Counted from the stretch's first letter, positions 1 through 7,831 are shown. The stretch is 64,000 bases of DNA from an uncultured Aquimarina sp. (GCA_947498765.1 CANMLG010000016.1:1-64000); one strand, 5' to 3'. Program-made: numbers and translations. The notes: a model not told the origin generated them from the sequence alone.

Positions 1-195
1 CCACTATGCAATTGAGGCTTATTTGCTGCAGCACAAAAGTTAGAAACTTTATGTTACAGTAAAAAATGTCCTATAATCCGGGTTTAATGTTATTTTGGTT
101 TTTTCATTCAAAAAATGAGACGATTATATTATTTCATTTTTTTACGAGCTTACTTTTATTAATTTTTAGATTAATGATCAAAAATTATAGTTCAA

Positions 196-360
196 CTCAG
201 ATTATGTATTGAAAATTCTATTCCATTTAGAATCTACTGCAAATACTAGCGTAAACTGTATTTTTTTATTTAACCACAGGTACTATGTTAAAATTAAGAA
301 ACCACGAGTATTTATTGTATATCATCGATTCATAGCGAAGTTTTAACACAGAATCTAGGG
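196..360 (-). repeat. 165 bp palindromic MITE-like element, copy 1 (degenerate)
   Basis: The reverse complement of this segment aligns over its whole length with 12013-12177, including shared runs such as GATATACAATAAATACT and TACAGTTTACG versus CACAGTTTACG. Both copies are 165 bp. Its ends are degenerate versions of the copy 2 terminal inverted repeats. It directly abuts the stop codon of the exonuclease gene at 361, and no target duplication is visible. Bases 1-195 hold no gene; ATAATCCGGGTTTA near 73-86 resembles an element end and may be part of a third copy. Confidence 0.75.
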
Positions 361-1698
361 TTAAGCATTTATGAGCTCTTTTTTTAAAATGCATTGCACA
401 TCAATAGAATCTTTTTCTCTAATCAAATAAGATTCGAGTTGTTCTTCATTAGTTATTTGTTCTTTTTTAGTAATAAAACCATAACCTTGATATATTCCAT
501 TTTTAATTAAAATAAAAGCTTCTTCGTCAGTTGATCTACCAGGTTTTGTAATTACATTATTTTTGGCTGTGGCTTTAATTTGTGAAATAGCTAAACGTAC
601 CCTTGAGTTATAAAGAGCCACACTTTCGGTTTGTCTACAAATTCCCTTACAAGTGTTAATTTTATAATGATTACAATGTAAATTTATTTGTTGGAGGTTA
701 CAATATTTAGGGCAAAGTTCAAAGGCAGTACATATTTTTTCTAAGTATGAAATGGCATCACGCTGATTGTAAAATACCTGTAAATAATCTGGACAAAGTT
801 TAAGTGCATTTGTGGCAAAATGAATAACTCCGTTTCGATCAGTGTAAGTAAAAATACCATAGGATTTTGGATTCCTTTTTGAAGCTACATTATACTGAGG
901 AAAATGTTTTTTTATAGCGGCATCTTCCATAAGTAAGGCTACTAATTCGCTTCCGGAAAGTTCGGTATCAATATGAGTAGTCTCACGACACAGATCTAAT
1001 TCTTTTTGCTTTTTATCATAAAAATGACTAAGCACACGTTTTTTTAAATTTTTAGCCTTTCCTACATAAATTATTGTTCCTTTTTTGTTTCTAAAATAAT
1101 AGATGCCCGCAGCCTCTGGAATGGTATCAAAAACCTCATCGGGCAAATGAGCAGGTAAGGTTGCTTGTCGACTTGTCGCTTTTAAAAATTTTTCAAAAGT
1201 AGCAGCTGCATCTTTTTGTTGTTGCAAAAGTTGAAAAAGGCGTACTGTGGCTTCGGCATCGCCGCGTGCCCTGTGCCTGTCCACTAATGCGATATCAAGT
1301 GCAGTGCAAAGTTTGCCTAAACTATAGGATTTATGTCCCGGAAGTAACTTTCGAGATAAACGTACGGTGCATAATTTTTTTCTTCTGAAAGGAATTTTTA
1401 ATCGATTAAATTCTCCTCGAATGACATTAAAATCAAAGTTTACATTATGTGCTACAAAAATAGCATCGGTAGTAATGGCTAAAACTTTTTTGGATATTTC
1501 TTTAAAAGTGGGAGCATTGGCAACCATAGCATAATCAATACCTGTTAAGGAAGTGATGTAATCGGGAATTTCAATTTCAGGGTTTACCAATGATGTAAAT
1601 TCATCGACTACCTTTGTGCCATTATATTTGAAAATAGAAATTTCTGTAATGCGATTGGATTTACCAGTAGTTTCAACATCAATAATAGTATACATCAT
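361..1698 (-). CDS. DEDDh 3'-5' exonuclease fused to a GIY-YIG (UvrC/Cho-like) nuclease domain
   Basis: A 445-residue two-domain nuclease. Residues 1-165 are a DnaQ-like exonuclease: Exo I motif D7-V-E9-T-T-G, an Exo II-like AHNVNFDF stretch, and an Exo III motif HRARGDAEAT. Residues about 184-270 are a GIY-YIG domain (AGIYYFRNKKG, then IIYVGKAKNLKKRV), as in the UvrC N-terminus and Cho. The C-terminal third is cysteine-rich (TAFELCPKYCN, CKGICRQ). DnaQ-Cho-type fusions are known in bacteria and are presumed to act in DNA repair. The start codon overlaps the stop of the upstream repressor gene (ATGA), so the two are translationally coupled. The function is inferred from domains; there is no direct evidence of substrate. 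Confidence 0.85.
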   Translation of the reverse strand: MMYTIIDVETTGKSNRITEISIFKYNGTKVVDEFTSLVNPEIEIPDYITSLTGIDYAMVANAPTFKEISKKVLAITTDAIFVAHNVNFDFNVIRGEFNRLKIPFRRKKLCTVRLSRKLLPGHKSYSLGKLCTALDIALVDRHRARGDAEATVRLFQLLQQQKDAAATFEKFLKATSRQATLPAHLPDEVFDTIPEAAGIYYFRNKKGTIIYVGKAKNLKKRVLSHFYDKKQKELDLCRETTHIDTELSGSELVALLMEDAAIKKHFPQYNVASKRNPKSYGIFTYTDRNGVIHFATNALKLCPDYLQVFYNQRDAISYLEKICTAFELCPKYCNLQQINLHCNHYKINTCKGICRQTESVALYNSRVRLAISQIKATAKNNVITKPGRSTDEEAFILIKNGIYQGYGFITKKEQITNEEQLESYLIREKDSIDVQCILKKELINA

Positions 1699-2468
1699 TT
1701 TAAATGTTTTTCTAGTGATTTTAATTCTACTCCTAAATGGTTAAACATGGAGATTATACTACTTATTTTAAGTTCCTCTTCATTATATTCTTGCGTATTA
1801 ATGCTGCATGTAAATTCCCATAATTCAATAACTTCGTTGATGGGAACTTCATAAGCTTCGTAAGCTGTGTTGTCTGAAACTAGTTTTAATGTGCCATTTT
1901 TTTCAATTTGATTATAGACTCTTTTGTACACCATACCATCGTTAAGTGTTAGCAGTACATAGGTTTTTCCACTACTAACCTCATTAAGGTCTTCGATAAA
2001 TTTTCCAATAACAAAAGCACCATCTTTCATGGGTAACATGGAATCTCCTTTAATAGGGAATGCCCTGTGTTTGCCTGTGGGTAGAAAGGGTAATTTTATA
2101 TTCTGTAATTGTTCAATATATTCTGGATCATCATACCCATTGAGATAGCCTGCCGATGCTTTGATAGGGACTATTTCGATTAAATTTTCATTAGCGTCAT
2201 CAACTGTAATAGGGAAAAGTACACGTTGATTTCCCAGTTCAATGAACGAAGCATCGTTAGCTTTTCTCAAATCATTGCGAAGTAGGATATCTACAGGTAG
2301 TTTAAAATAATCAGAAAAATCTAATAACATTTCGATAGAAGGTGCCGAGCGGTTTTCTTCATAAGATCCAATACGTGATCTGGGTACGTTTAAAGCCGAA
2401 GCTAAAGCTTCTTGCGAAAGCTTTTTTAAACTCCTTAAATGTTTAATATTTGTAGCAATAAAATTCAT
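1695..2468 (-). CDS. XRE-family repressor with LexA/CI-like S24 self-cleavage domain
   Basis: A 257-residue regulator. Residues 5-65 form an XRE helix-turn-helix (LSQEALASALNVPRSRIGSY). Residues 95-220 form a LexA/CI-type S24 domain: a candidate Ala106-Gly107 cleavage bond (ASAGY), a candidate nucleophile Ser143 in KGDSMLP, and a general base Lys182 in VYKRV. This is the layout of repressors that cleave themselves when RecA filaments form, so DNA-damage control is the likely role. It is followed with an ATGA overlap by an exonuclease/GIY-YIG nuclease gene. A perfect 15 bp inverted repeat spans its own start codon, which suggests autorepression. LexA itself has a winged helix rather than an XRE domain, so this is an alternative SOS-like regulator. 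Confidence 0.88.
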   Translation of the reverse strand: MNFIATNIKHLRSLKKLSQEALASALNVPRSRIGSYEENRSAPSIEMLLDFSDYFKLPVDILLRNDLRKANDASFIELGNQRVLFPITVDDANENLIEIVPIKASAGYLNGYDDPEYIEQLQNIKLPFLPTGKHRAFPIKGDSMLPMKDGAFVIGKFIEDLNEVSSGKTYVLLTLNDGMVYKRVYNQIEKNGTLKLVSDNTAYEAYEVPINEVIELWEFTCSINTQEYNEEELKISSIISMFNHLGVELKSLEKHLK

Positions 2469-2482
2469 ATTGCTACAAATAT
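2446..2482. promoter_or_regulatory. Palindromic operator over the repressor start codon
   Basis: ATATTTGTAGCAATA (2446-2460) and TATTGCTACAAATAT (2468-2482) are perfect inverted repeats of 15 bp with a 7 nt spacer containing part of the start codon. A third half-site, TTGTAGTAAT, lies at 2502-2511 and differs from TTGTAGCAAT (2450-2459) at one base. The right arm overlaps the -7 box at 2476-2483. Bound repressor would block both transcription and translation initiation. Confidence 0.75.
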
Positions 2483-2483
2483 A
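2476..2483 (-). promoter_or_regulatory. -7 promoter box of the repressor-nuclease unit
   Basis: On the minus strand this reads TATATTTG, a perfect match to the Bacteroidota TAnnTTTG box, 8 nt before the start codon. No clear -33 TTG is seen. The short leader implies nearly leaderless expression and total occlusion by the overlapping operator. Confidence 0.55.
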
Positions 2484-2569
2484 AGTAATTAATGCTTTTT
2501 ATTGTAGTAATTTTGATCGTTAGATGTATTTTAATGTATCTCATTAAAAAGCGTATTTATTTAGTTATT

Positions 2570-3577
2570 TTAGCGGATTCTTTTAAAAAATTTAATAGCT
2601 ATAAAGCTAAAATAGAGAAGCGGTTTGGTGTTAAATATAGATAGGATTAATCTATATTTTAATTTATCTTTTTCTTCAAAATATTTTATGGGATGTGCCT
2701 GTGCTTTTTTTAATATAGTAATTATCTTTTTAAGATCAGAAAGATTTAAGTTTGATTTGAAACTTCGACCTAACAAAAAAAAGGACAAATTATCTCTTTT
2801 CTTTTTATAGTATAAAGTTAGCCCAGCGTGCGCTTCGGTAGTTTCAAAATGATTTATAATTAGGTTTAATTCTTTAACAAGATTTAAAAAACTGTAGGTG
2901 AGCTTATTGTATTTTAAATCATCTTTAGCGTGCATTATGGAGGATGTTACCTGAACATATTTATGAACTACAGTATTTATAATACTTAGTCTTTCTGCTT
3001 GGTATAAAATTTTAGAATTAAACAAAGCATCTTCTGCCCAAAATTGTTCGTTAAATTTTAATTGCGTTTTTTGTAAAAATTCCCTTTTAATTATATACCA
3101 CCAAATAGCATCTTTAAAGCCGTTTTTTGAAATATAGTTAACTCCATTAAAAACCTCGATATCATTATGAGTGTTTTTGTTTTTATTCCAATCGAATTGT
3201 TTAACTTCTTTTGTGGTTTCTGATTGAAATCCTAAAATATCTAATTTGTTTTTTATTGCCGTTTGTAAAAGAAACCCTAAGCAATTTTGTGCTATGTAGT
3301 CATCTGAATCTAAAAAATAAATATAAGCTCCTTTAGCAAATTCAATTCCTTTATTTCTGGCGGCACCAACACCAACATTGGCTTGGTCAATAAGATAAAT
3401 ATTCGTGTTTTTATCGGCGTAATCCTGGACTTTTAAAGCAGAATTATCAGTAGAACCATCATTAACAACTATAATTTCATATTCATTTATAGAAATATCT
3501 TGAGTCAATAGACTATCAAGACAGTTTGAAATATGATTTTCGTTATTATAAAGGGGTATAATTATGCTTAGTAACAT
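2570..3577 (-). CDS. Glycosyltransferase family 2
   Basis: A 335-residue GT-A fold enzyme that transfers a sugar from a nucleotide donor. The N-terminus MLLSIIIPLYNNE is a typical GT2 start. NDGSTD (residues 39-44) is the nucleotide-binding motif, and DSDD (90-93) is the metal-binding DxD motif after AYIYFL. EQFWAEDALF further on fits the ED acceptor-site motif. The C-terminus is basic with a hydrophobic patch (LLYFSFIAIKFFKRIR) that may hold the protein to the inner membrane. It stands alone here, without polysaccharide-locus neighbours, so substrate and product cannot be named. The family is certain, the role (cell-surface glycan) is inferred. Confidence 0.88.
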   Translation of the reverse strand: MLLSIIIPLYNNENHISNCLDSLLTQDISINEYEIIVVNDGSTDNSALKVQDYADKNTNIYLIDQANVGVGAARNKGIEFAKGAYIYFLDSDDYIAQNCLGFLLQTAIKNKLDILGFQSETTKEVKQFDWNKNKNTHNDIEVFNGVNYISKNGFKDAIWWYIIKREFLQKTQLKFNEQFWAEDALFNSKILYQAERLSIINTVVHKYVQVTSSIMHAKDDLKYNKLTYSFLNLVKELNLIINHFETTEAHAGLTLYYKKKRDNLSFFLLGRSFKSNLNLSDLKKIITILKKAQAHPIKYFEEKDKLKYRLILSIFNTKPLLYFSFIAIKFFKRIR

Positions 3578-3695
3578 ATGAATAACTCAAAATTAAAGTT
3601 CTTTCTTACAAGTATACGATGTATTTATTTTAATTCGAATTTCCTTTAAAAAAAAGAGATATTTAGTTTTTCTATTATTAATCTATATTTTAACA

Positions 3696-4226
3696 TTATT
3701 TCTTCTTTTTAAGTTTTTTTGATTTTGGGGTAGTGAGTTTTACTTTGTGCTTCACTCTAGTAACCTCATCTTTTAAAAAATAAGTGTAATTTTCATTATA
3801 AGATTCAATTTTTGCTTTTTTGAGTAATTGTAGTGCAATTTTATAATAACCTTTAGTTTCTAGTGAATAGGCTGATAGCCAATACATTTCTGATTTTTCA
3901 ATTCCTTTTAAGCTAAAGGCAAAGTCAATTAATTTTTGAGCTCGTCCAATTTTGTCTGCCCAAATTAAATATTTGGCATAGACGTAGTAAACTTCCAAAT
4001 AATTGATATCAATAGCAATAATTTGATCAAAATAGTCAAAAGCTTTTTCGTAATCTCTAAAATGTTCGGCATAAATTGTTCCTAAAAGGCATAGTGAAGC
4101 ACAATGATTTTTATCGTAGGAAAGGGCGTAATTTAAGGCTTCACAAGCTTCCTCCCAATCGGAACTAAAACCACTGGTTGCTCCCTTAGCTTTTAAGTAG
4201 TATGTATCTGCTAATGTTAATCCCAT
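3696..4226 (-). CDS. TPR-like helical repeat protein coupled to prfH
   Basis: A 176-residue, probably cytoplasmic protein (no signal peptide). Its helical pairs look like tetratricopeptide repeats: EALNYALSYDKNHCASLCLLG, KAFDYFDQIIAIDINYLEVYY and later similar units. The C-terminus is a lysine-rich tail (PKSKKLKKKK). The start codon lies inside the end of prfH (10 nt overlap), so it is co-translated and may be a partner of the release factor. The basic tail would suit contact with rRNA or ribosomes, which is inference. No catalytic motif is visible. Confidence 0.7.
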   Translation of the reverse strand: MGLTLADTYYLKAKGATSGFSSDWEEACEALNYALSYDKNHCASLCLLGTIYAEHFRDYEKAFDYFDQIIAIDINYLEVYYVYAKYLIWADKIGRAQKLIDFAFSLKGIEKSEMYWLSAYSLETKGYYKIALQLLKKAKIESYNENYTYFLKDEVTRVKHKVKLTTPKSKKLKKKK

Positions 4227-4912
4227 AATTGTTTTTTTAAATCGTTTTTGAATACTTGTCGTTTAGATTTATAGGCTTTAGTTTCTTTTTTAATTTTAAA
4301 ATTCGAGCCTTTAAATATTTGAATTGGGTTACCGCGTTCAATGCTTAAATGATTTTTCCATTGATCTGTAGTATTTTCTTTTACTAGTAATAAATTATGA
4401 TCAGCTATTTTTTGTTGTAAACGTTGTGTTGCTATTTTTTTATTTTGATGTTGTGATCTGCTATCCATAGCTACAACTTGTAACCCGGTAGGTATATGCA
4501 AGGCTCTAATAGCAGAGCTTACCTTATTTACGTGTTGACCTCCTGGGCCAGAACTTCGAATAGCTTGAAATTTAATCTCATTTTCATTACTAATCAATTG
4601 CTGGTTTTGTTGAATTTCGAACAATCCGATAAACCAGTTTTTGCGTTTGTGATGTTTGCGAAAAGTGGATGTACCTACCCATTGAATAGTGCCTATCCAC
4701 TCTTTTAAAAAAGAGGATAAGGATTTACCTTCTATTTTTAATATTACAGATTGTATTGTGCCATTTTCAGTACCTTTTATTTTTAGTATACTTGTATGTA
4801 AAAAACCATTTTTCTTAAGCTCAAAAATAAAAGCTTTAAGTACTTTGGCAACCACCCATTCACATTCTTTAGGTCCGCTACCAGCTGATATTTGTATAAT
4901 TTTTGTTTCCAT
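4217..4912 (-). CDS. prfH: Peptide chain release factor-like protein PrfH
   Basis: A 231-residue class I release-factor homologue. The peptidyl-tRNA hydrolysis loop SGPGGQHVNKV has its GGQ at residues 124-126, and the C-terminus is basic. The protein is far shorter than RF1/RF2 (about 360 residues) and lacks their stop-codon recognition region, as PrfH proteins do. PrfH is known to be paired with an RtcB RNA ligase: PrfH releases peptides from ribosomes cut in the decoding centre and RtcB reseals the 16S rRNA. Here an rtcB remnant lies directly upstream (stop codon at 4924-4926, only 11 nt before prfH) but lacks its N-terminal two-thirds. The partner is thus lost locally while prfH looks intact. 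Confidence 0.9.
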   Translation of the reverse strand: METKIIQISAGSGPKECEWVVAKVLKAFIFELKKNGFLHTSILKIKGTENGTIQSVILKIEGKSLSSFLKEWIGTIQWVGTSTFRKHHKRKNWFIGLFEIQQNQQLISNENEIKFQAIRSSGPGGQHVNKVSSAIRALHIPTGLQVVAMDSRSQHQNKKIATQRLQQKIADHNLLLVKENTTDQWKNHLSIERGNPIQIFKGSNFKIKKETKAYKSKRQVFKNDLKKQLWD

Positions 4913-4923
4913 TTTTATCTATT

Positions 4924-5235
4924 TTATTTATCCATTCGGACAATTTTTGGGATAAATGTGCCCACAACTTTAACTAACTCCTGTTGGTTGGCCATTACTT
5001 TTTTGATGTCTTTGTAAGCCATTGGAGCTTCATCAATTACACTACCGATTAGTGAAACTTCGTGTTGTTTTAATTGTTTTTTAATTTCACTTTTAGTGAA
5101 TTTTTCTTTGCATTTTCTGCGCGAATGTAAACGACCAGCACCGTGCGAAGCTGATTGTAAGCTTTCTTTATTTCTTTCTTTCCCATTATATTGGAATTGT
5201 TGTGCATCAAGAAAAATAGCCTTTTTTTTTTTTTA
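4924..5235 (-). pseudogene. rtcB: RtcB RNA ligase, 3' remnant (prfH-linked type)
   Basis: Translating the minus strand gives about 103 in-frame codons matching the RtcB C-terminus: SASHGAGRLHSRRK, including the histidine of the HGAGR motif that accepts GMP in RtcB, then VIDEAPMAYKDIKKVM and the end VGTFIPKIVRM. The reading frame is blocked upstream by a stop (5233-5235) in a 13-base homopolymer, and none of the metal-binding N-terminal part is found in the next kilobase. The full enzyme is about 380 residues. The sequence from here to the stop codon is clean, which suggests a fairly recent truncation. It lies 11 nt from prfH, its usual operon partner. Confidence 0.85.
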
Positions 5236-5314
5236 AACTATAGACCTAGTTCTTCCTTGTCATTTTAGTACAATGATTTGTTATAAAATGAATGCATTAT
5301 TATTTTTAAATGTA

Positions 5315-5386
5315 TTAACAGGGTATAAGTATGGCTGTCAATTTTTTATAAATAGCTTCGGAAAGATTTAATTCAGGAAAAGGCAT
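5315..5386 (-). pseudogene. Possible N-terminal fragment of a DEAD-box helicase
   Basis: A 23-codon ORF starting MPFPELNLSEAIYKKLTA. The F-x-x-L-x-L pattern resembles the N-terminal Q-motif region of DEAD-box RNA helicases, but the match is short and could be chance. It begins right after the U-run of the hairpin at 5387-5419 and stops after 23 codons. If it is real, this is the head of a gene whose body was lost, with an attenuator in front of it. Confidence 0.25.
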
Positions 5387-5419
5387 AAAAAAATCCGAAA
5401 CTTTGGGCTTCGGACTTTT
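5387..5419 (-). terminator. Terminator or attenuator hairpin
   Basis: TCCGAA (5394-5399) pairs with TTCGGA (5409-5414) around a 9 nt loop. On the minus strand seven Ts follow. It ends the short transcript that starts near 5555 and sits directly before the ATG at 5386, so it could act as an attenuator. Confidence 0.6.
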
Positions 5420-5437
5420 CATGTATAATAAAGTAAA

Positions 5438-5521
5438 TTATTTATGAAAGAAGTCTCGAAGCAAACACACAAAAGAACCTAGTTCTGCATATGTATTTAT
5501 GTTTAATTGATAATTTAACAT
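5438..5521 (-). CDS. Possible 27-residue small protein or leader peptide
   Basis: An ATG-initiated ORF of 27 codons (MLNYQLNINTYAELGS..., ending RDFFHK) lies between a promoter-like sequence (5562-5592) and a hairpin terminator (5387-5419), all on the minus strand. The spacing defines a transcript of about 170 nt with one short ORF. No homology is recognised. It may equally be a non-coding leader. Confidence 0.3.
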   Translation of the reverse strand: MLNYQLNINTYAELGSFVCLLRDFFHK

Positions 5522-5561
5522 GTACTTCGTTTTAAAAATTGTTTTGTGCAGTATTGCGATG

Positions 5562-5592
5562 CAAATATGTGATGTGTTTTTTAAATAAACAA
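5562..5592 (-). promoter_or_regulatory. Promoter-like sequence for a small minus-strand transcript
   Basis: The minus strand reads CATATTTG (-7 box, 7 of 8 matches to TAnnTTTG, 5562-5569) and TTG (-33, 5590-5592) separated by 20 nt, the usual Bacteroidota spacing. The predicted transcript covers the 27-codon ORF and ends at the 5387-5419 hairpin. Confidence 0.45.
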
Positions 5593-5620
5593 GTAATTTA
5601 AATAATTATTTTACTGATTT

Positions 5621-5715
5621 ACAATGTGTTGCCGTTAGGGTAAGGCAATAAAAGCCTAGTCCGTTTTTCACGGATACATACTTACGGGGTAAGCTGTTGA
5701 TAGACTTAGAATTGT
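5621..5715 (-). ncRNA. Unidentified three-hairpin element, candidate structured RNA
   Basis: Three small perfect stems lie in a row: TTGCC/GGCAA (5629-5633 with 5644-5648), TCCGT/ACGGA (5660-5664 with 5670-5674) and CTTAC/GTAAG (5681-5685 with 5689-5693). The local composition is richer in GC than its surroundings. On the minus strand the middle loop is GAAAA, similar to a GNRA loop, which favours that strand. No RNA family is recognised and no long ORF fits. Confidence 0.35.
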
Positions 5716-5771
5716 GTTGCAAACAATTTTGTATTTGATGTAGGTAAACATTGAAAAAATAACATAAAAAA

Positions 5772-5794
5772 AGCGTCTAATTTCTTAGACGCTC
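5772..5794 (-). terminator. Strong intrinsic terminator, possible attenuator
   Basis: AGCGTCTAA and TTAGACGCT form a perfect 9 bp stem with a 4 nt loop, followed on the minus strand by seven Ts. The upstream sequence GACGCTC (minus strand, 5861-5855), inside a 20-codon ORF, is complementary to GAGCGTC of the 5' arm (5794-5788) and could form an antiterminator. Confidence 0.7.
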
Positions 5795-5825
5795 CTGTTA
5801 TTATATCAATTATTCGTTTTTACAC

Positions 5826-5888
5826 CTAACTTTTTGATTTGTAAACAGCCTTTTGAGCGTCTTTTTTATGTGAGTAAAATAAAATCAT
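5826..5888 (-). CDS. Possible 20-residue leader peptide
   Basis: A short ATG ORF of 20 codons (MILFYSHKKDAQKAVYKSKS) between a TATATTTG box (5925-5932) and the strong terminator at 5772-5794. Its codons for KDAQ contain the sequence that could pair with the terminator arm. No homology is known, so this is a candidate only. Confidence 0.25.
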   Translation of the reverse strand: MILFYSHKKDAQKAVYKSKS

Positions 5889-5924
5889 AGGGTAAAATTT
5901 GTTTTTTGGTTTGTGATTGTGCTG

Positions 5925-5932
5925 CAAATATA
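5925..5932 (-). promoter_or_regulatory. -7 promoter box of the attenuator-like transcript
   Basis: The minus strand reads TATATTTG, a perfect TAnnTTTG match, about 37 nt before the ATG of the 20-codon ORF. No good -33 TTG is visible. Bases 5933-6368 hold no recognisable gene or RNA. Confidence 0.4.
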
Positions 5933-6368
5933 AAGGAATTGAGTTAACTATTGTTAAAATATAAAATCATTAAAAGTATGAGCTGAAAAAGAAATTGAAT
6001 TAAAATTAATCAATAGTAAATATAGAAATGGGATGTAATAAAATTGTGTCAATTTATTAGGTAATCCATTTTATGGTATTTATGATGCCCTATTTAAGGC
6101 CTGAATGGACAAATGAGAAATTATAAATCACGTATTGAAAAGAGAAAACAAGTAAGCAGCAATTTGAAAAGTTGTCAATAATTACAGTGAATTTTAATAA
6201 AAATCACTGATTAATATCAGTTATGTAAAAAAGAATAATTCTTATTTTTATATCATAAAAATCTGAATTTTACGTTGTTAAAAGTATATTGGTGTGTATA
6301 TTATTCCTACATATAGTTTTTTTAGATATATTTTAAAATTTTCGAAGAGAAAACATAAATCAATTATC

Positions 6369-7145
6369 ATGATGAAACAAAAACTAAACTTTATTACGGT
6401 TCTTATATTTTTTTTAACTTTTATTCCTGGATGTAATAACGATGACAGCGAAACAAAAGAAAACCCTGATATTTCTGAAAAGCCTGATGTTAAGAAGTTA
6501 GAAGTTTTGTCTAAAGATGAGATCTTTACTTTTTATATTGATTTATTGATTCCTGATGACTTTATAGATAGAGAAAAAGCTATTGAAGCTAATAAAATGA
6601 TGGATACGTATGCTAATTTTGCAGCAATGAATGAAGCGCAAAAATTGATGTTAGCCACTAATCTTGGCTTTGAGGATTTTGAAGCACTTACCGCATTTAC
6701 TGATGCGATAGGTCAATCACGAGAGAAATTGGAAAAAGAATACAATCTGAGTGCTTTTACATGGGAGCAACTAAAACCTATATATGAGGAAGCATTGAGT
6801 AATGCATTAGTAAAAAGATATGATCTCGGTAATAAAAAAGGAGCAAAAGTTCTTGTACCCAGCGAATGGGATCGCTGTAAAAAAGAGGATGATGATCGAT
6901 GCGCCGGTCTTAGTGTTATACCTATATGTTGTAAAGTTAGAAGACTTGATGATTACTTATCGACATTGAATAATTTCGAAACTAGAGCAAGGAATGATAT
7001 TAACTGTATTTCAAATTTTAATAGTGTTCCTCCAGATGAAGCTTGCACAGATTCTTCAGAATCCTATACTAAATGGAAAGGAGACCTTAACCTAGTAGCA
7101 CAAAGTTATGAGAATTGTGTGATTATTTCTTGTACAGCTATTTAG
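6369..7145 (+). CDS. Hypothetical lipoprotein
   Basis: A protein of about 258 residues. I start it at the ATG at 6369 because MMKQKLNFITVLIFFLTFIPGC is a clear lipoprotein signal with a C-terminal lipobox cysteine followed by NNDD. The longer frame from 6294 would bury the signal behind 25 residues. After the cysteine comes an acidic, unstructured linker, then a helical region (residues 50-150). The C-terminal part is cysteine-rich (DRCKKEDDDRCAG, IPICCKV, then three more cysteines), suggesting disulfides outside the inner membrane. No family is recognised. Two palindromes, ACTGATTAATATCAGT and AAGAATAATTCTT, lie upstream at about 6206-6245. The gene stands alone between two zones of gene remnants. 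Confidence 0.7.
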   Translation: MMKQKLNFITVLIFFLTFIPGCNNDDSETKENPDISEKPDVKKLEVLSKDEIFTFYIDLLIPDDFIDREKAIEANKMMDTYANFAAMNEAQKLMLATNLGFEDFEALTAFTDAIGQSREKLEKEYNLSAFTWEQLKPIYEEALSNALVKRYDLGNKKGAKVLVPSEWDRCKKEDDDRCAGLSVIPICCKVRRLDDYLSTLNNFETRARNDINCISNFNSVPPDEACTDSSESYTKWKGDLNLVAQSYENCVIISCTAI

Positions 7146-7269
7146 AATGGTACTACGAGAAACTATTTAGTAAGATAGAGGAGCAAGTATTCAATAAAAA
7201 GTTATAAATAAACCGTAAACCCTAAAAAGGAAATCCCGTTTATTTAATAGATTTAGAAAATTTTTATGT

Positions 7270-7624
<355 letters not shown>

Positions 7625-7714
7625 ATGTAGTTTTTTTGTTTATGGTAGGATTGTTTTAGACTATTATTATAAAGAGGATTTAAATTAGAAGTATTTTCTT
7701 ACATGGTTGGTTTT

Positions 7715-7759
7715 CACTGAAAAAGGGGTGTTTTTAAAGTTACTTGATCTATAGTTTTG
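7715..7759 (+). promoter_or_regulatory. Shared surface-gene promoter element, copy 1
   Basis: CACTGAAAAAGGGGTG followed by TTTTTAAAG (7715-7739), then TAGTTTTG (7752-7759), a perfect TAnnTTTG box exactly 37 nt after the element start. The same arrangement is found at 12270-12314 and 20213-20257. It lies about 75 nt before the LRR gene start. Confidence 0.6.
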
Positions 7760-7831
7760 CTATAAGTTTTTATTAGAGTGTCGTATACCTCATTAAACAA
7801 CTTCAACAAAAAATAACTTAAAACAAATTTT

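Noticed and set aside
5600-5668. Short minus-strand open frame through the three-hairpin element (KNGLGFYCLTLTATHCKSVK)
   Set aside because: No ATG start and no ribosome site, and the hairpins explain the sequence better as structure.
7205-7245. Weak hairpin AAATAAAC/GTTTATTT after the lipoprotein gene
   Set aside because: Eight A/T pairs with a long loop and no T-run; too weak to call a terminator.
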